Below are positions 8,807 to 17,891 of a stretch of DNA of 64,000 bases, in pieces. The first letter of the stretch is position 1, and each line of letters begins with the position of its first letter. Location of the stretch: positions 5,332,001-5,396,000 of the forward strand of contig NZ_BLLB01000002.1 in the NCBI RefSeq assembly GCF_010723735.1, given 5' to 3'. This DNA comes from Mycolicibacterium hippocampi. Its GTDB lineage: Bacteria; Actinomycetota; Actinomycetes; Mycobacteriales; Mycobacteriaceae. The position numbers were made by a program, and so were the translations under genes. Under the pieces are notes generated by a model. The model saw only the letters and a program-made list of their open reading frames with translations. It did no database searches and was not told where the DNA came from.

Positions 8807-9673
8807 TCAGCTGGCGGGGACTTCGGCGGCCAGCGCGATCAGCTTGGCACGCACCAGCTCGGGACGTTCGTCGGCGATGAAGTGGCCGGCGTCGACCGTC
8901 TCCAGCGTGTAGTCGTCGGCCCGGGCGGTCTCCACGGCGGCCAGCGCCGGCGCGATCGCGGTGTCGTTCTTGCCGAACAGCACCCGGATCGGCACCGTGG
9001 CCCGCCGCCGCTCACCGGAGCGGGTCATCCGCGGGATCTCCCGCACCAGGAACGTCCGGTAGGTGTCGCGTGCGGTACGGGCCACCACGGGATCCCGGAA
9101 GCGGTCGGTGTAGACCCGCGCGGTCTGCGGATCGATCTCCGAGGCCTTGGCGTACACCCGGTCGAGGAACCGCGTGCGAGTCTGAACGCGTATCCCGGCT
9201 GCGGCGATCAACGGCTGGTACAGCAGGAACCGCCAGGCGTGCCTGGCCATAACCTTCGGCGGCACCCAGGGATGGGCGATGTTCAGCGCGAGGTAGCCCT
9301 CGATGCGCTCGGGCACCCGCAACACCAACAGGTGGCCGAGGAAGCCGCCCCAGTCGTGGCCGACGAGCAGCACCCGCTCCAGGCCGAGAGCGTCGAGAAG
9401 CGCGATCAGGTCGCTGACCACATCCTCCTTGGCCCACCGGTGTGGTGCTGGACCCGACCAGCCGTAACCGGGCAGGTCGGGGGCGATGATGCGCATTCCG
9501 GGCGGCGGATCGGCCAGCAGATCCCGATACACCCAGTGATGCTGGGGCCAGCCGTGCAGGGCCAGCACCGGCCGGCCGTCCGGCGGTCCGGCCTCGGTCA
9601 CGTGGAATCGGACCCCACGGGCAGTGACAAAGCTTCTGCGCACCTCACCGATCGGCGGGGGTTGGTTCGTCAT
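8807..9673 (-). CDS. Alpha/beta-fold hydrolase, epoxide hydrolase-like
   Basis: 288 residues. The oxyanion-hole motif HGWPQHHW is near residues 40-47, the nucleophile elbow GHDWGG places Asp at 107, and the catalytic His is at about 264 (DAGHFI). Aspartate as nucleophile next to Trp fits epoxide hydrolases or haloalkane dehalogenases rather than esterases. No signal peptide is seen, so it is cytosolic. It is divergent from the acyl-CoA synthetase at 9712, with only 38 bases between start codons, so the two may share a promoter region. The substrate cannot be told from the sequence. Confidence 0.82.
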   Translation of the reverse strand: MTNQPPPIGEVRRSFVTARGVRFHVTEAGPPDGRPVLALHGWPQHHWVYRDLLADPPPGMRIIAPDLPGYGWSGPAPHRWAKEDVVSDLIALLDALGLERVLLVGHDWGGFLGHLLVLRVPERIEGYLALNIAHPWVPPKVMARHAWRFLLYQPLIAAAGIRVQTRTRFLDRVYAKASEIDPQTARVYTDRFRDPVVARTARDTYRTFLVREIPRMTRSGERRRATVPIRVLFGKNDTAIAPALAAVETARADDYTLETVDAGHFIADERPELVRAKLIALAAEVPAS

Positions 9674-9711
9674 GGCCCTGAGACTAATCCGAAGGGTTTA
9701 CCGTTCTGGGT

Positions 9712-11583
9712 ATGCCCGGGTATCGCGACCTCTTCGACACCAGCATCAACGATCCCGCCGCCTTCTGGGCCGACGCGGCGACGGCCATCACCTGGACCAA
9801 AGACCCGCAACGGATCCTGGACGACAGCCGACCGCCGTTCTACCGCTGGTTCCCCGACGCCGAGCTCAACACCTGTGCCAATGCGCTCGATCGTCACGTC
9901 GACGGCGGCCGAGCCGATCAGCCCGCCCTGATCTACGACTCCGCGGTGACCGACACCAAGCGCACCTACACCTACGCCGAACTGCTCGACCAGACCGCAC
10001 GGTTCGCCGGGGGGTTGCGGGCACTCGGGGTCGGCAAGGGCGACCGCGTGGTCATCTACATGCCGATGATTCCCGAGGCCGTCATCGCCATGCTGGCCTG
10101 CGCCCGGCTGGGCGCGGTGCATTCGGTGGTCTTCGGCGGCTTCGCGCCGCACGAACTGGCGGTGCGCATCGACGACGTCCGGCCGACGGTGATCGTCTCC
10201 GCATCCTGCGGCATCGAACCGGCGCGGGTGCTGGAGTACAAACCGATGCTCGACGCCGCGATCGCGATGGTGTCCCACCCGCCCAAGAACTGTGTCGTGG
10301 TGCAGCGGGACCGGTGCCGTTGCGACCTCGTCGAGGGACGAGACCTGGACTGGGACGACGTGATGGCGGATGCGACGCCCGCCGAGGCGGTGCCCGTCGC
10401 CGCCACCGACCCGCTCTACGTGCTCTACACCTCCGGGACCACCGGCAAACCCAAGGGCATCGTCCGCGACAACGGCGGGCACGCGGTCGCGCTGGCGTGG
10501 AGCATGCGCCACATCTACGACATCGCCGCCGGCGAGGTGTTCTGGGCGGCCTCCGACGTGGGCTGGGTGGTCGGCCACTCCTACATCGTCTATGCGCCGC
10601 TGCTGGTGGGCGCGACGACGGTGCTCTACGAAGGCAAGCCGGTCGGCACCCCCGACCCCGGCGCGTTCTGGCGGGTGGCGGCCGAGCACCGGGTGAAGGC
10701 ACTGTTCACCGCACCGACGGCGATCCGGGCCATCCGCAAGGAGGATCCCGACGGGCGGTACGTGACCGGCTACGACCTGTCGGCGCTGAAGTACCTGTTC
10801 CTGGCCGGCGAGCGACTCGACCCCGACACCTACCACTGGGCGTCGGACAAGCTCGGCATCCCGGTGATCGACCACTGGTGGCAGACCGAGACCGGGTGGC
10901 CGATCGCGGCCAACCCGATGGGCACCGAAGCGCTTCCGCTCAAGGCCGGTTCGCCCACCGTTCCGATGCCGGGCTACGACGTGCACATCCTGCATGACGA
11001 CGGCAACGGTTGCGACGTCGGCGAAGAGGGCGCCATCTGCATCCGGCTGCCGCTGCCGCCCGGAACCCTACCCACGCTGTGGAACGCCGAGAACCGGTTC
11101 GAGGCCTCCTATCTGTCCGAGCACCCCGGCTACTACCTGACCGGCGACGGCGGCCACTTCGACGAGGACGGCTACCTGTTCGTGATGGGCCGCATCGACG
11201 ACGTCATCAACGTGGCGGGCCACCGCCTGTCCACGGGGGCGATCGAGGAAGTGCTCGCGACGCACCCGTCGGTGGCCGAATGCGCGGTCATCGGGGTCGC
11301 CGACGAGATCAAGGGGCAGGCGCCACGGGGGCTGGTGGTCGTCAAAGCGGGGGCGCCGACAGACGGCCTCGCCGACGAGCTCGTCCGGCTGGTGCGCGAC
11401 GAGATCGGTGCGGTGGCCTCGTTCAAGCTCGTCGACGTCGTCCCGGCACTTCCGAAGACCCGGTCGGGCAAGATCCTGCGCAAGACCATGCGCGGTATCG
11501 CCGCGGGCCGCGACGAGCCGGTGCCGTCGACCATCGAGGACCCCACGGTGCTCGACACGCTCACACCGATTCTGCGAACCTGA
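9712..11583 (+). CDS. prpE: Propionyl-CoA synthetase-like AMP-forming acyl-CoA synthetase
   Basis: 623 residues of the ANL adenylate-forming superfamily, close in length to acetyl- and propionyl-CoA synthetases. Motifs include YTSGTTGKPKG (ATP/AMP binding), WWQTETGWP, and the C-terminal PKTRSGKILRKTMR that carries the catalytic lysine. Short-chain specificity is suggested by the ASDVGWVVGHSYIVYAPLL segment. The enzyme would convert propionate (or acetate) plus CoA and ATP to the thioester. In mycobacteria the C-terminal lysine of such synthetases is a known target of the Pat acetyltransferase, whose gene lies in this window (54247-55245). Confidence 0.8.
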   Translation: MPGYRDLFDTSINDPAAFWADAATAITWTKDPQRILDDSRPPFYRWFPDAELNTCANALDRHVDGGRADQPALIYDSAVTDTKRTYTYAELLDQTARFAGGLRALGVGKGDRVVIYMPMIPEAVIAMLACARLGAVHSVVFGGFAPHELAVRIDDVRPTVIVSASCGIEPARVLEYKPMLDAAIAMVSHPPKNCVVVQRDRCRCDLVEGRDLDWDDVMADATPAEAVPVAATDPLYVLYTSGTTGKPKGIVRDNGGHAVALAWSMRHIYDIAAGEVFWAASDVGWVVGHSYIVYAPLLVGATTVLYEGKPVGTPDPGAFWRVAAEHRVKALFTAPTAIRAIRKEDPDGRYVTGYDLSALKYLFLAGERLDPDTYHWASDKLGIPVIDHWWQTETGWPIAANPMGTEALPLKAGSPTVPMPGYDVHILHDDGNGCDVGEEGAICIRLPLPPGTLPTLWNAENRFEASYLSEHPGYYLTGDGGHFDEDGYLFVMGRIDDVINVAGHRLSTGAIEEVLATHPSVAECAVIGVADEIKGQAPRGLVVVKAGAPTDGLADELVRLVRDEIGAVASFKLVDVVPALPKTRSGKILRKTMRGIAAGRDEPVPSTIEDPTVLDTLTPILRT

Positions 11584-11661
11584 GCCAGGTTCACTTCCTG
11601 CCACGCCTGGGTACTTCCTCAGCACGCACGTCAATAACTTCGTGCGGGAGGAGGCGGCCAG

Positions 11662-12120
11662 ATGTCTGCACCGAAGTACATGGCCGTCCAGGGCGCAGCC
11701 GTCATCGTGGCCACCGTGCTCGCAGCGATCGGCCTGCTGGGCTTCATCCCGGGCGTGACGGCGAACGTCGACCAACTCACCTGGCTCGGCCAGCGTTCTG
11801 ACACCATGCTTTTCGGCGTCTTCGCGGTGTCGGCCCTGCAGAACATCCTCCACGTGGGCGTCGGCGCCGCCGGCTACTTCCTGGCCCGCTCGTATGCGGG
11901 TGCGCGGGCCTACCTGCTGGTGGGCGGCGCGGTCTACGTGGCGTTGTGGCTCTACGGGGCGCTCGTCGAACAGGGCAGCCGCGGCCATGTGCTGCCCCTC
12001 AACGGCGCCGACCAGTGGCTGCACCTGGGACTCGGCGCGGTGATGGTGTTGCTGGCGGTGACGCTGGCCGGGCAGCACGACCCGACAAAACGCCGGTCAC
12101 GGATGCGCACCGCGACCTAA
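11662..12120 (+). CDS. DUF4383 family four-helix membrane protein
   Basis: 152 residues with four hydrophobic helices at about 8-30, 46-75, 83-105 and 118-140, and the FGVFAVSALQNILHVGVGAAG block typical of DUF4383 proteins. The ATG is preceded by GGAGGAGG at good spacing. The family has no known function. It stands alone between the acyl-CoA synthetase gene and a terminator palindrome. Confidence 0.75.
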   Translation: MSAPKYMAVQGAAVIVATVLAAIGLLGFIPGVTANVDQLTWLGQRSDTMLFGVFAVSALQNILHVGVGAAGYFLARSYAGARAYLLVGGAVYVALWLYGALVEQGSRGHVLPLNGADQWLHLGLGAVMVLLAVTLAGQHDPTKRRSRMRTAT

Positions 12121-12144
12121 ACAGCGCGACCCGGACGCGCCCAA

Positions 12145-12192
12145 TGCACGGTTTCTGACGGATCTCGCCCAGATTCCGTCAGAGACCGTACA
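12145..12192. terminator. Bidirectional terminator-like palindrome
   Basis: Arms ACGGTTTCTGACGGA and TCCGTCAGAGACCGT (one mismatch) stand between the convergent DUF4383 gene and ppx. The placement, ten bases from the ppx stop, suits transcription termination for both. The arm sequence is unlike the other palindromes of the window. Confidence 0.7.
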
Positions 12193-12202
12193 TTCGAGGA
12201 CA

Positions 12203-13150
12203 TCACCCGATCGACAGCGCGATGCCGTCGAGGATGTCGTGCTCGCTGACCACCAGTTCGTTGATGCCTGCCCGTTCGCCCAACGCGGCGGCCAGTTCCT
12301 GCACGACGATCGCTCCCCCGCCGATCACGTCGACGCGGCCCTCGTGCATCGGCCCGAGCACCGCCCGCTGCTGACGCGTCATCGACAGCAGCTCCGCGCA
12401 GACCGCCAGCAGATCGTCGAAGCCGACCCGGGACAGATGGATGGAGTCGGGATCGTAGGTGGTCATCCGGTGGGCAAGAGCGGCCAGCGTCGTCATGGTG
12501 CCGGCGACCCCCACCCAGGTCCGGGCCCGCTCGACCGGCACCAGGCGCAGCGCCTCGTCGAGGGCCTCGCGCACCACCGAACGGGCGGCGACGATCTCGC
12601 CTTCGGTGGGGGGATCGGAATGCAGGCAGCGTTCGGTGAGACGTACACACCCGACATCAGCCGAGTAGCCGGCCACCACCTCATCGGAGTCATCGGCACC
12701 CAGCACCACCTCCGTGGAACCGCCGCCGAGGTCGACCACCACGAAAGGCGCTTCAGCGGAATCCAATTCACCGACCGCACCGTGAAACGACAGCCCCGCT
12801 TCCTCGGCGCCGGTGATCACCTCGGCCACCGCACCGGGTACCACCGCGCCGAGCACGTCGGAGGTCATGGCGAAGAACGCGTCGCGGTTGGAGACGTCAC
12901 GGGCCGCCGACGTCGCCACCATCCGGACGGCTCCGACGTCGTGGCGACGCATCAACTCGGCGTAGTCGACCAGCGCGCCGTGCGTGCGGGCCAGTGCATC
13001 GGGTGCGAACTCTCCCGTCGCGTCGACCCCCTGCCCGAGGCGCACGATCCGCATCTCGCGATGCACGTCGGTCAGTCGACCGTCGGCTGTGTCGGCGATG
13101 AGCAGCCGGATCGAGTTGGTCCCGCAGTCGACGGCGGCGACACGATTCAT
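12203..13150 (-). CDS. ppx: Ppx/GppA family exopolyphosphatase
   Basis: 315 residues with the ASKHA-fold blocks of Ppx/GppA phosphatases: VAAVDCGTNSIRLLIAD at the N-terminus (phosphate-1), VVDLGGGSTEVV (phosphate-2), and GVAGTMTTLAAL. It removes terminal phosphate from polyphosphate or pppGpp; mycobacteria have two such paralogues and this position matches Rv1026. The ATG at 13150 overlaps the DUF501 stop in an ATGA arrangement, so I prefer it over a start 12 bases upstream. It is the last gene of an eno - FtsB-like - DUF501 - ppx run. Confidence 0.9.
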   Translation of the reverse strand: MNRVAAVDCGTNSIRLLIADTADGRLTDVHREMRIVRLGQGVDATGEFAPDALARTHGALVDYAELMRRHDVGAVRMVATSAARDVSNRDAFFAMTSDVLGAVVPGAVAEVITGAEEAGLSFHGAVGELDSAEAPFVVVDLGGGSTEVVLGADDSDEVVAGYSADVGCVRLTERCLHSDPPTEGEIVAARSVVREALDEALRLVPVERARTWVGVAGTMTTLAALAHRMTTYDPDSIHLSRVGFDDLLAVCAELLSMTRQQRAVLGPMHEGRVDVIGGGAIVVQELAAALGERAGINELVVSEHDILDGIALSIG

Positions 13151-13641
13151 GTTGTCCAACACTCCTTGTCCAGGATCCCGGCCATCCCGGGTTCCGCCGC
13201 CAGTATCGCCAACGCCTCGTCACCGAACGGGTTCACACCGGGCCCTTTCGCCAACGAATGGGCGATCACCACATGCAGGCACTTCACCCGGTCCGGCATC
13301 CCGCCACCCGAGAACGTCGTGCCCAGAGATTCGATGGCATCACGTTCGGCCAGATAGGACTCGTGTGCCCGACGGTAGGCCGCCGCCAACTCAGGATCCT
13401 GCGCCAGCCGGTCGGTCATGTCCCGCATCAACCCCGACGACTCGAGCCGGCTGGCCGCCGCCGTCAGAGCCGGGTGGGTCAGGTAGTACAGCGTCGGAAA
13501 CGGAGTTCCGTCAGGCAGTTTCGGCGCGGTCTTGACCACCGCGGGTTCACCGTTGGGGCAGCGGTAGACGATCTCGAGTACGCCTCGGGGTTCGCGGCCC
13601 AGCTGGCGCGCGACGGCGTCGAGATCGGCGGACTCAACCAC
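13147..13641 (-). CDS. DUF501 domain protein
   Basis: About 164 residues containing VARQLGREPRGVLEIVYRCP, PFPTLYYLTHP and SLGTTFSGGGMPDRVKCLH, all diagnostic of the DUF501 family. The family is of unknown function and is regularly found between an FtsB-like gene and ppx in actinobacteria. The GTG at 13641 overlaps the end of the FtsB-like gene by eight bases; an ATG at 13656 is an alternative. It overlaps ppx by four bases. No signal peptide or membrane helix is seen. Confidence 0.85.
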   Translation of the reverse strand: MVESADLDAVARQLGREPRGVLEIVYRCPNGEPAVVKTAPKLPDGTPFPTLYYLTHPALTAAASRLESSGLMRDMTDRLAQDPELAAAYRRAHESYLAERDAIESLGTTFSGGGMPDRVKCLHVVIAHSLAKGPGVNPFGDEALAILAAEPGMAGILDKECWTT

Positions 13642-14374
13642 TGGGCGGGGGCGCATCGGGTGCGACGGGCGCGGGGGCGCCGGGCGCGCCCGGAGGGCTC
13701 GGCGGCGCCGTGGGCGGAATGCCCTGCGGCCCATCGGCGATGGTGTGCCACAACGCGGTGTACCAGGGGTCGCCGCTGTTCACCTCGGCGAGCTCACCCG
13801 ACGGAGCACTGGGTTGCGCGGCGCCGGGCGGAAGCTGCACCTGGTACGGGATCTCGCCAGGCATCACGAAACCCAGCCGCTCCCGGGCCTGCGCGGCGAT
13901 GAACACCGGATCGGCGAGCTTGTCCTTCTGCTCCTCGAGCTCGGCGATCTGTTCGCGCAGTTGGGCTTCGGACGCCTGGAGTTGCTTCATCTCGGTGCGC
14001 TGGGCGAAGTATGTCCGCACCGGTCCGGCGATCGTCAGGGTCAGCACGCACACCACGGCCGCCAGGATGGCTGCGCGGCGCGCGGCCGAACCGAACCTCT
14101 GCTCGGAGGCCCGCTCCGCAGCGGCCGCGATCGATTCCCGGATCGAATCCCCCGCCTCGAGGCTGTCGGGAGCCCCAGCAGCCCCAGAAAGCTCGGCGAC
14201 CTGCTTGCCCGGCCGCGGCTCGGTGGTGCGCACGTCGCGGCGCGGCGACGCGCTCGCCCGCGGCTTGGCCCGCCCGCCGTCACCGGACTTGCCCGGCCGG
14301 GACGCCGGAGCCTTCTTGCTCCTGGCGTCCCCCGAGCTCCGCCGTCGCGGATCGGGCCGTTTCGCATCGGGCAC
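13634..14374 (-). CDS. FtsB/DivIC-like septum formation initiator protein
   Basis: 246 residues. About 85 basic, Lys/Arg/Ser/Pro-rich residues lead to one membrane helix (AAILAAVVCVLTLTIAGPVRT in two overlapping parts). A coiled coil follows (MKQLQASEAQLREQIAELEE) and then the ERLGFVMPGEIPYQV block of FtsB-like proteins. The C-terminus is Pro/Ala-rich. The topology, cytoplasmic N-terminus and extracytoplasmic coiled coil, fits a divisome linker that would pair with FtsL- and FtsQ-like proteins. It begins three bases after eno, as at the Rv1023-Rv1024 locus. Confidence 0.85.
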   Translation of the reverse strand: MPDAKRPDPRRRSSGDARSKKAPASRPGKSGDGGRAKPRASASPRRDVRTTEPRPGKQVAELSGAAGAPDSLEAGDSIRESIAAAAERASEQRFGSAARRAAILAAVVCVLTLTIAGPVRTYFAQRTEMKQLQASEAQLREQIAELEEQKDKLADPVFIAAQARERLGFVMPGEIPYQVQLPPGAAQPSAPSGELAEVNSGDPWYTALWHTIADGPQGIPPTAPPSPPGAPGAPAPVAPDAPPPSG

Positions 14375-14377
14375 GGG

Positions 14378-15667
14378 CTATTTGGTCTCCACATTGAATC
14401 GCGGGAACGCCAGGTCACCGGCGTACCGGGCGGCGTCGCCGAGCTCCTCCTCGATGCGCAGCAACTGGTTGTACTTGGCGACCCGCTCGCTGCGGGCCGG
14501 CGCGCCGGTCTTGATCTGGCCGCTTCCGACCGCCACCGCCAGATCGGCGATGGTGGTGTCCTCGGTCTCGCCGCTGCGATGGCTCATCATCGTGCGGTAG
14601 CCGCTGTTGTGGGCCAGCGCCACCGCGTCCAGCGTCTCGGTCAGAGTGCCGATCTGGTTCACCTTCACCAGTAGGGCATTGGCGGCGCCGCGCTCGATAC
14701 CGTCCTCGAGACGTTCGGGGTTGGTGACGAACAGGTCGTCGCCGACGATCTGCACCTTGTCGCCGATCGCGTTGGTCAGGGTCACCCAGCCGTCCCAGTC
14801 GTCCTCCGACAGCGGATCCTCGATGGACACCAGCGGGTAGGCGTTGAGCAGCTCCTCGTAGAAGGCGGCCATCTGCTCGGCGGTGCGGGTCTGCTTCTCG
14901 AACGCGTAGCCGGTGCCCTCGGTGTGGAACTCGGTGGCCGCGACGTCGAGCGCGAGCGCCACGTCCGAACCGATCTTGAGCCCGGCGGCCTCGATCGCCG
15001 TGCCGATCAGGTCCAGTGCCGCACTGGTCCCGGGCAGATCCGGCGCAAAGCCGCCCTCGTCGCCGAGGCCTGTCGCCAGACCCTGCTTCTTCAGAACCGA
15101 CTTGAGCGCGTGGTAGACCTCGGCGCCCCAGCGCAGCGCCTCCTTGAAGCTCGGCGCGCCGATCGGGGCGATCATGAACTCCTGGACGTCGACACCGGTG
15201 TCGGCGTGCGCGCCGCCGTTGATGATGTTCATCATCGGCACCGGCAGGATGTGCGCGTTGGGTCCGCCGATGTAGCGGAACAGCGGCAGTTCGGCCGATT
15301 GTGCCGCGGCCTTGGCCACCGCCAGCGACACACCGAGGATCGCGTTGGCGCCCAGCCGCGACTTGTCGGGGGTGCCGTCCAGGTCCAGCAGCGCCTGATC
15401 GACCAGACGCTGCTCGTCGGCGCCGAGCCCGATCACCGCCGGCGCGATCTCGTCGAGCACCGCCTCGACAGCTTTCTCCACACCCTTGCCGAGGTAGCGG
15501 GACCCGCCGTCGCGCAGCTCGACCGCCTCGTGCTCGCCGGTGGAGGCTCCCGACGGGACCGCGGCGCGCGCAACGGTGCCGTCCAGCAGGCCCACCTCGA
15601 CCTCGACTGTCGGGTTCCCCCGGGAATCGAGGATCTCGCGGGCTCCGACCTGCTCGATGATGGGCAC
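14378..15667 (-). CDS. eno: Enolase
   Basis: 429 residues, the standard length. The N-terminus MPIIEQVGAREILDSRGNP, the loop GASTGEHEAVELRD, the metal-binding VSIEDPLSEDDWDG and GDDLFVTNPERL, and the signature MMSHRSGETEDTTIADLAVA are all present. It interconverts 2-phosphoglycerate and phosphoenolpyruvate in the cytosol. It is first in a run with the FtsB-like gene, DUF501 and ppx. A 100-base gap to lpqU probably holds its promoter. Confidence 0.98.
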   Translation of the reverse strand: MPIIEQVGAREILDSRGNPTVEVEVGLLDGTVARAAVPSGASTGEHEAVELRDGGSRYLGKGVEKAVEAVLDEIAPAVIGLGADEQRLVDQALLDLDGTPDKSRLGANAILGVSLAVAKAAAQSAELPLFRYIGGPNAHILPVPMMNIINGGAHADTGVDVQEFMIAPIGAPSFKEALRWGAEVYHALKSVLKKQGLATGLGDEGGFAPDLPGTSAALDLIGTAIEAAGLKIGSDVALALDVAATEFHTEGTGYAFEKQTRTAEQMAAFYEELLNAYPLVSIEDPLSEDDWDGWVTLTNAIGDKVQIVGDDLFVTNPERLEDGIERGAANALLVKVNQIGTLTETLDAVALAHNSGYRTMMSHRSGETEDTTIADLAVAVGSGQIKTGAPARSERVAKYNQLLRIEEELGDAARYAGDLAFPRFNVETK

Positions 15668-15767
15668 TGTGGTCTCCTTGGTCTCTGGGCGAAAACGGGC
15701 TCTCGGAAGGACAACTCTCGAAAAGTCTCGGCCTTGAGCCTAGAGCGTGGGCCGTCGGCTGGTGCGC

Positions 15768-16532
15768 TCAGAGTGAATGTCCGTTGGCGTAGGCAGTCGC
15801 CCAGTCGCGCACGGTCCGGGCGTACTGGTCGGAGTAGTTGTAGGCGCGCAGCGCCTCCATCCAGCCGCGAGGTGTGGACAGGTCCTTGCCCCGCCAGCAC
15901 AGATAGCCCGCCGCCGACAGCGCCGCGTCGTCGATGTTGTCCGCGCTGACGTCGCCGTCGTTGTTCGCGTCGACCCCGTAGAGCCGCCACGTCTCGGGAA
16001 TGAACTGCATCGGCCCCATCGCGCGGGCAAAGGACTCGTCGCCGTCGTGGCTCACCGCCTCGTTGTCCAGGATCTCGAGGTTGCCGCCGGTCCCGTCCAG
16101 CAGGACGCCCCGGATCGGCGGGGAGATGTCGCCGTTGGCGGCGATGTTCGCGCCCCGGTACGTGCCGTGGTGGCTCTCCACCTGACCGATGCCGGCCAGC
16201 GTCGTCCACGACAAGTGACAGTCGGGGTTCTCCACCTCGGCCACCCGGGCGGCGTAGGCGTACGCCTCCAGCGCCGTCACCGGGATTCCCAGCCCGGGCG
16301 CCCGCTCGGCCGCCCAGTCGTGCAGCTGATCGGCCGGTCGACCGGCTGCCGAGGTGTCGATCTGCGGCACCGCATCACCGGGCGGCGGCGGCACCCCCTC
16401 GGGGATGGGCGTCCCGAGCTGCCACGAACAGCTGGAAGCCAGGAGCAGCGCTGTCGCGCCGATCACGGCCATCGCCTGTAGCCAACGCACCCGCGTCACC
16501 GGACTCCTCAACCCACTGTGGTCACCGTCCAT
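15768..16532 (-). CDS. lpqU: LpqU-like lytic transglycosylase lipoprotein
   Basis: 254 residues. A hydrophobic signal segment ends in LLLASSC, a plausible lipobox, with Cys near residue 35. The rest is an SLT/MltB-type domain: GQVESHHGTY holds the likely catalytic Glu, followed by GPMQFIPETWRLYGVDANND and AALRAYN-like C-terminal blocks. Such enzymes cleave peptidoglycan outside the membrane. Position next to eno matches Rv1022. A GTG start at 16499 would give a more usual short signal peptide. Confidence 0.85.
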   Translation of the reverse strand: MDGDHSGLRSPVTRVRWLQAMAVIGATALLLASSCSWQLGTPIPEGVPPPPGDAVPQIDTSAAGRPADQLHDWAAERAPGLGIPVTALEAYAYAARVAEVENPDCHLSWTTLAGIGQVESHHGTYRGANIAANGDISPPIRGVLLDGTGGNLEILDNEAVSHDGDESFARAMGPMQFIPETWRLYGVDANNDGDVSADNIDDAALSAAGYLCWRGKDLSTPRGWMEALRAYNYSDQYARTVRDWATAYANGHSL

Positions 16533-16631
16533 GCTGCCACGCGTCCGCGGACATCGGTCTGACCCCAGGGTCGGTTTCGGGTGTTCATTTGCTGACGCCG
16601 CAGCTGGCGCCGCCGGGAAGCCGCCGCCGGA

Positions 16632-17891
16632 TCAGCTCACCAGCGCTTCGCCCAGGAACCGGTCTGGCCCCTCGACTCCCGGCAGGGCGAAGAAGAACCC
16701 GCCCCCGACCGGCATGATGTACTCCTCCAGCGGTTCGCCGGTGAGTCGGTTCTGCACCGCCAGGAAGCCGCGCTCCAGGCTGCGCTGATAGGAGACGAAC
16801 GCCAGCCCCTGATCCAGCCGGCCGGCGCCGTCGAAACTGCGCACGTAGGAGAACCCACGGCGCAGGATCAGGCTGTCCTGGGTTTCGGCAGTGCGCGGAT
16901 TGGCCAGCCGGATGTGGGCATCGAGCCGAATACGGTCGCCGTCCGGATCCTCGGCGTAGTCGGGCTCGGCGAACTCGTCGGTCATCCCCAACGGCGCACC
17001 GCTGATCTTCTCGCGACCGAAGATCTGCTCCTGCTCGACAAGTCTGGTGCGATCCCAGAACTCGACGAACATCCGGATGATCCGCACCGCCTGATAGGAG
17101 CCGCCCACCGCCCAGTCGGGTTCGCCGTCCTCGGGGCCGACCCAGACGTAGCGGTCCATCAGGGCCTGATCCTCGCTGTCCAGGTTGGCCGTTCCGTCCT
17201 TGAAACCCAACAGGTTCCGCGGAGTGGCTGCATGTGATGCCACCCCCGCCCCGCGGGCGTAGCCATCCATCATCCAGTGCAGCACCAGGTGCCGGCGGGT
17301 GCGTCGCATCAACTGGCGCAGCGCGAACTGCAGCGTGTCGATGTGACCGGCCTCCATCGTCAGCAGCAGGTCGCCGTGGGAGAGCTTGGGGTCGAGCCGG
17401 TCATTGGCCAGAAACGGCATCTGCACCAGCTCTTTGGGCTTGCGGTCGGCGAGCCCGAAGCGGCCGTCGAACAGCGACGCGCCGACGCTGACCACCACCG
17501 ACAGGTCGTCCGGCGGCGGTTCTTCACCCAGGATTCCCGAGTCGACCGGCGGATAGGCCGGTCCGCGCTGCTCGGGCGGGCGGCCCGCCATCAGCCCACG
17601 GATCTCGTCGGTCAGCTCGGCCAGCGTGTCGGCGAGGCGTTCCCTGCTGTCCGCGATGACGGTGAAGGCCGCCATCAGCCCCTGCATGGGAACGGGGATC
17701 GCGGTGATCCCCGCCTGGTGCGGGCCTTCGAACTGCACGTAGCGCGGGTCCGGAGGGCCGGCCACCGGCTCCCCCTCCGGCGCCGAACACCCGGCGATCG
17801 CCGCGCCGACACCAACCGCCGCACCGGTGCCCAGGGCCCCGGAGACAAAATTGCGGCGGCTGATGCCGGATCGCGGAGAGTGCTTCGTCAC
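16632..17891 (-). CDS. efeB: Dyp-type peroxidase of the EfeB family, Tat-exported
   Basis: 419 residues. The N-terminus carries a twin-arginine signal (SRRNFVSG) with a hydrophobic stretch ending AAIAGC, so the protein may be folded before export and lipid-anchored. The body has the DyP motif FKDGTANL and other EfeB blocks (HIDTLQFALRQLMRR, RRGFSYVRSFD). EfeB oxidises ferrous iron or acts on heme to supply iron to the Efe system. It overlaps efeO by four bases. No efeU permease gene is present here. Confidence 0.88.
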   Translation of the reverse strand: MTKHSPRSGISRRNFVSGALGTGAAVGVGAAIAGCSAPEGEPVAGPPDPRYVQFEGPHQAGITAIPVPMQGLMAAFTVIADSRERLADTLAELTDEIRGLMAGRPPEQRGPAYPPVDSGILGEEPPPDDLSVVVSVGASLFDGRFGLADRKPKELVQMPFLANDRLDPKLSHGDLLLTMEAGHIDTLQFALRQLMRRTRRHLVLHWMMDGYARGAGVASHAATPRNLLGFKDGTANLDSEDQALMDRYVWVGPEDGEPDWAVGGSYQAVRIIRMFVEFWDRTRLVEQEQIFGREKISGAPLGMTDEFAEPDYAEDPDGDRIRLDAHIRLANPRTAETQDSLILRRGFSYVRSFDGAGRLDQGLAFVSYQRSLERGFLAVQNRLTGEPLEEYIMPVGGGFFFALPGVEGPDRFLGEALVS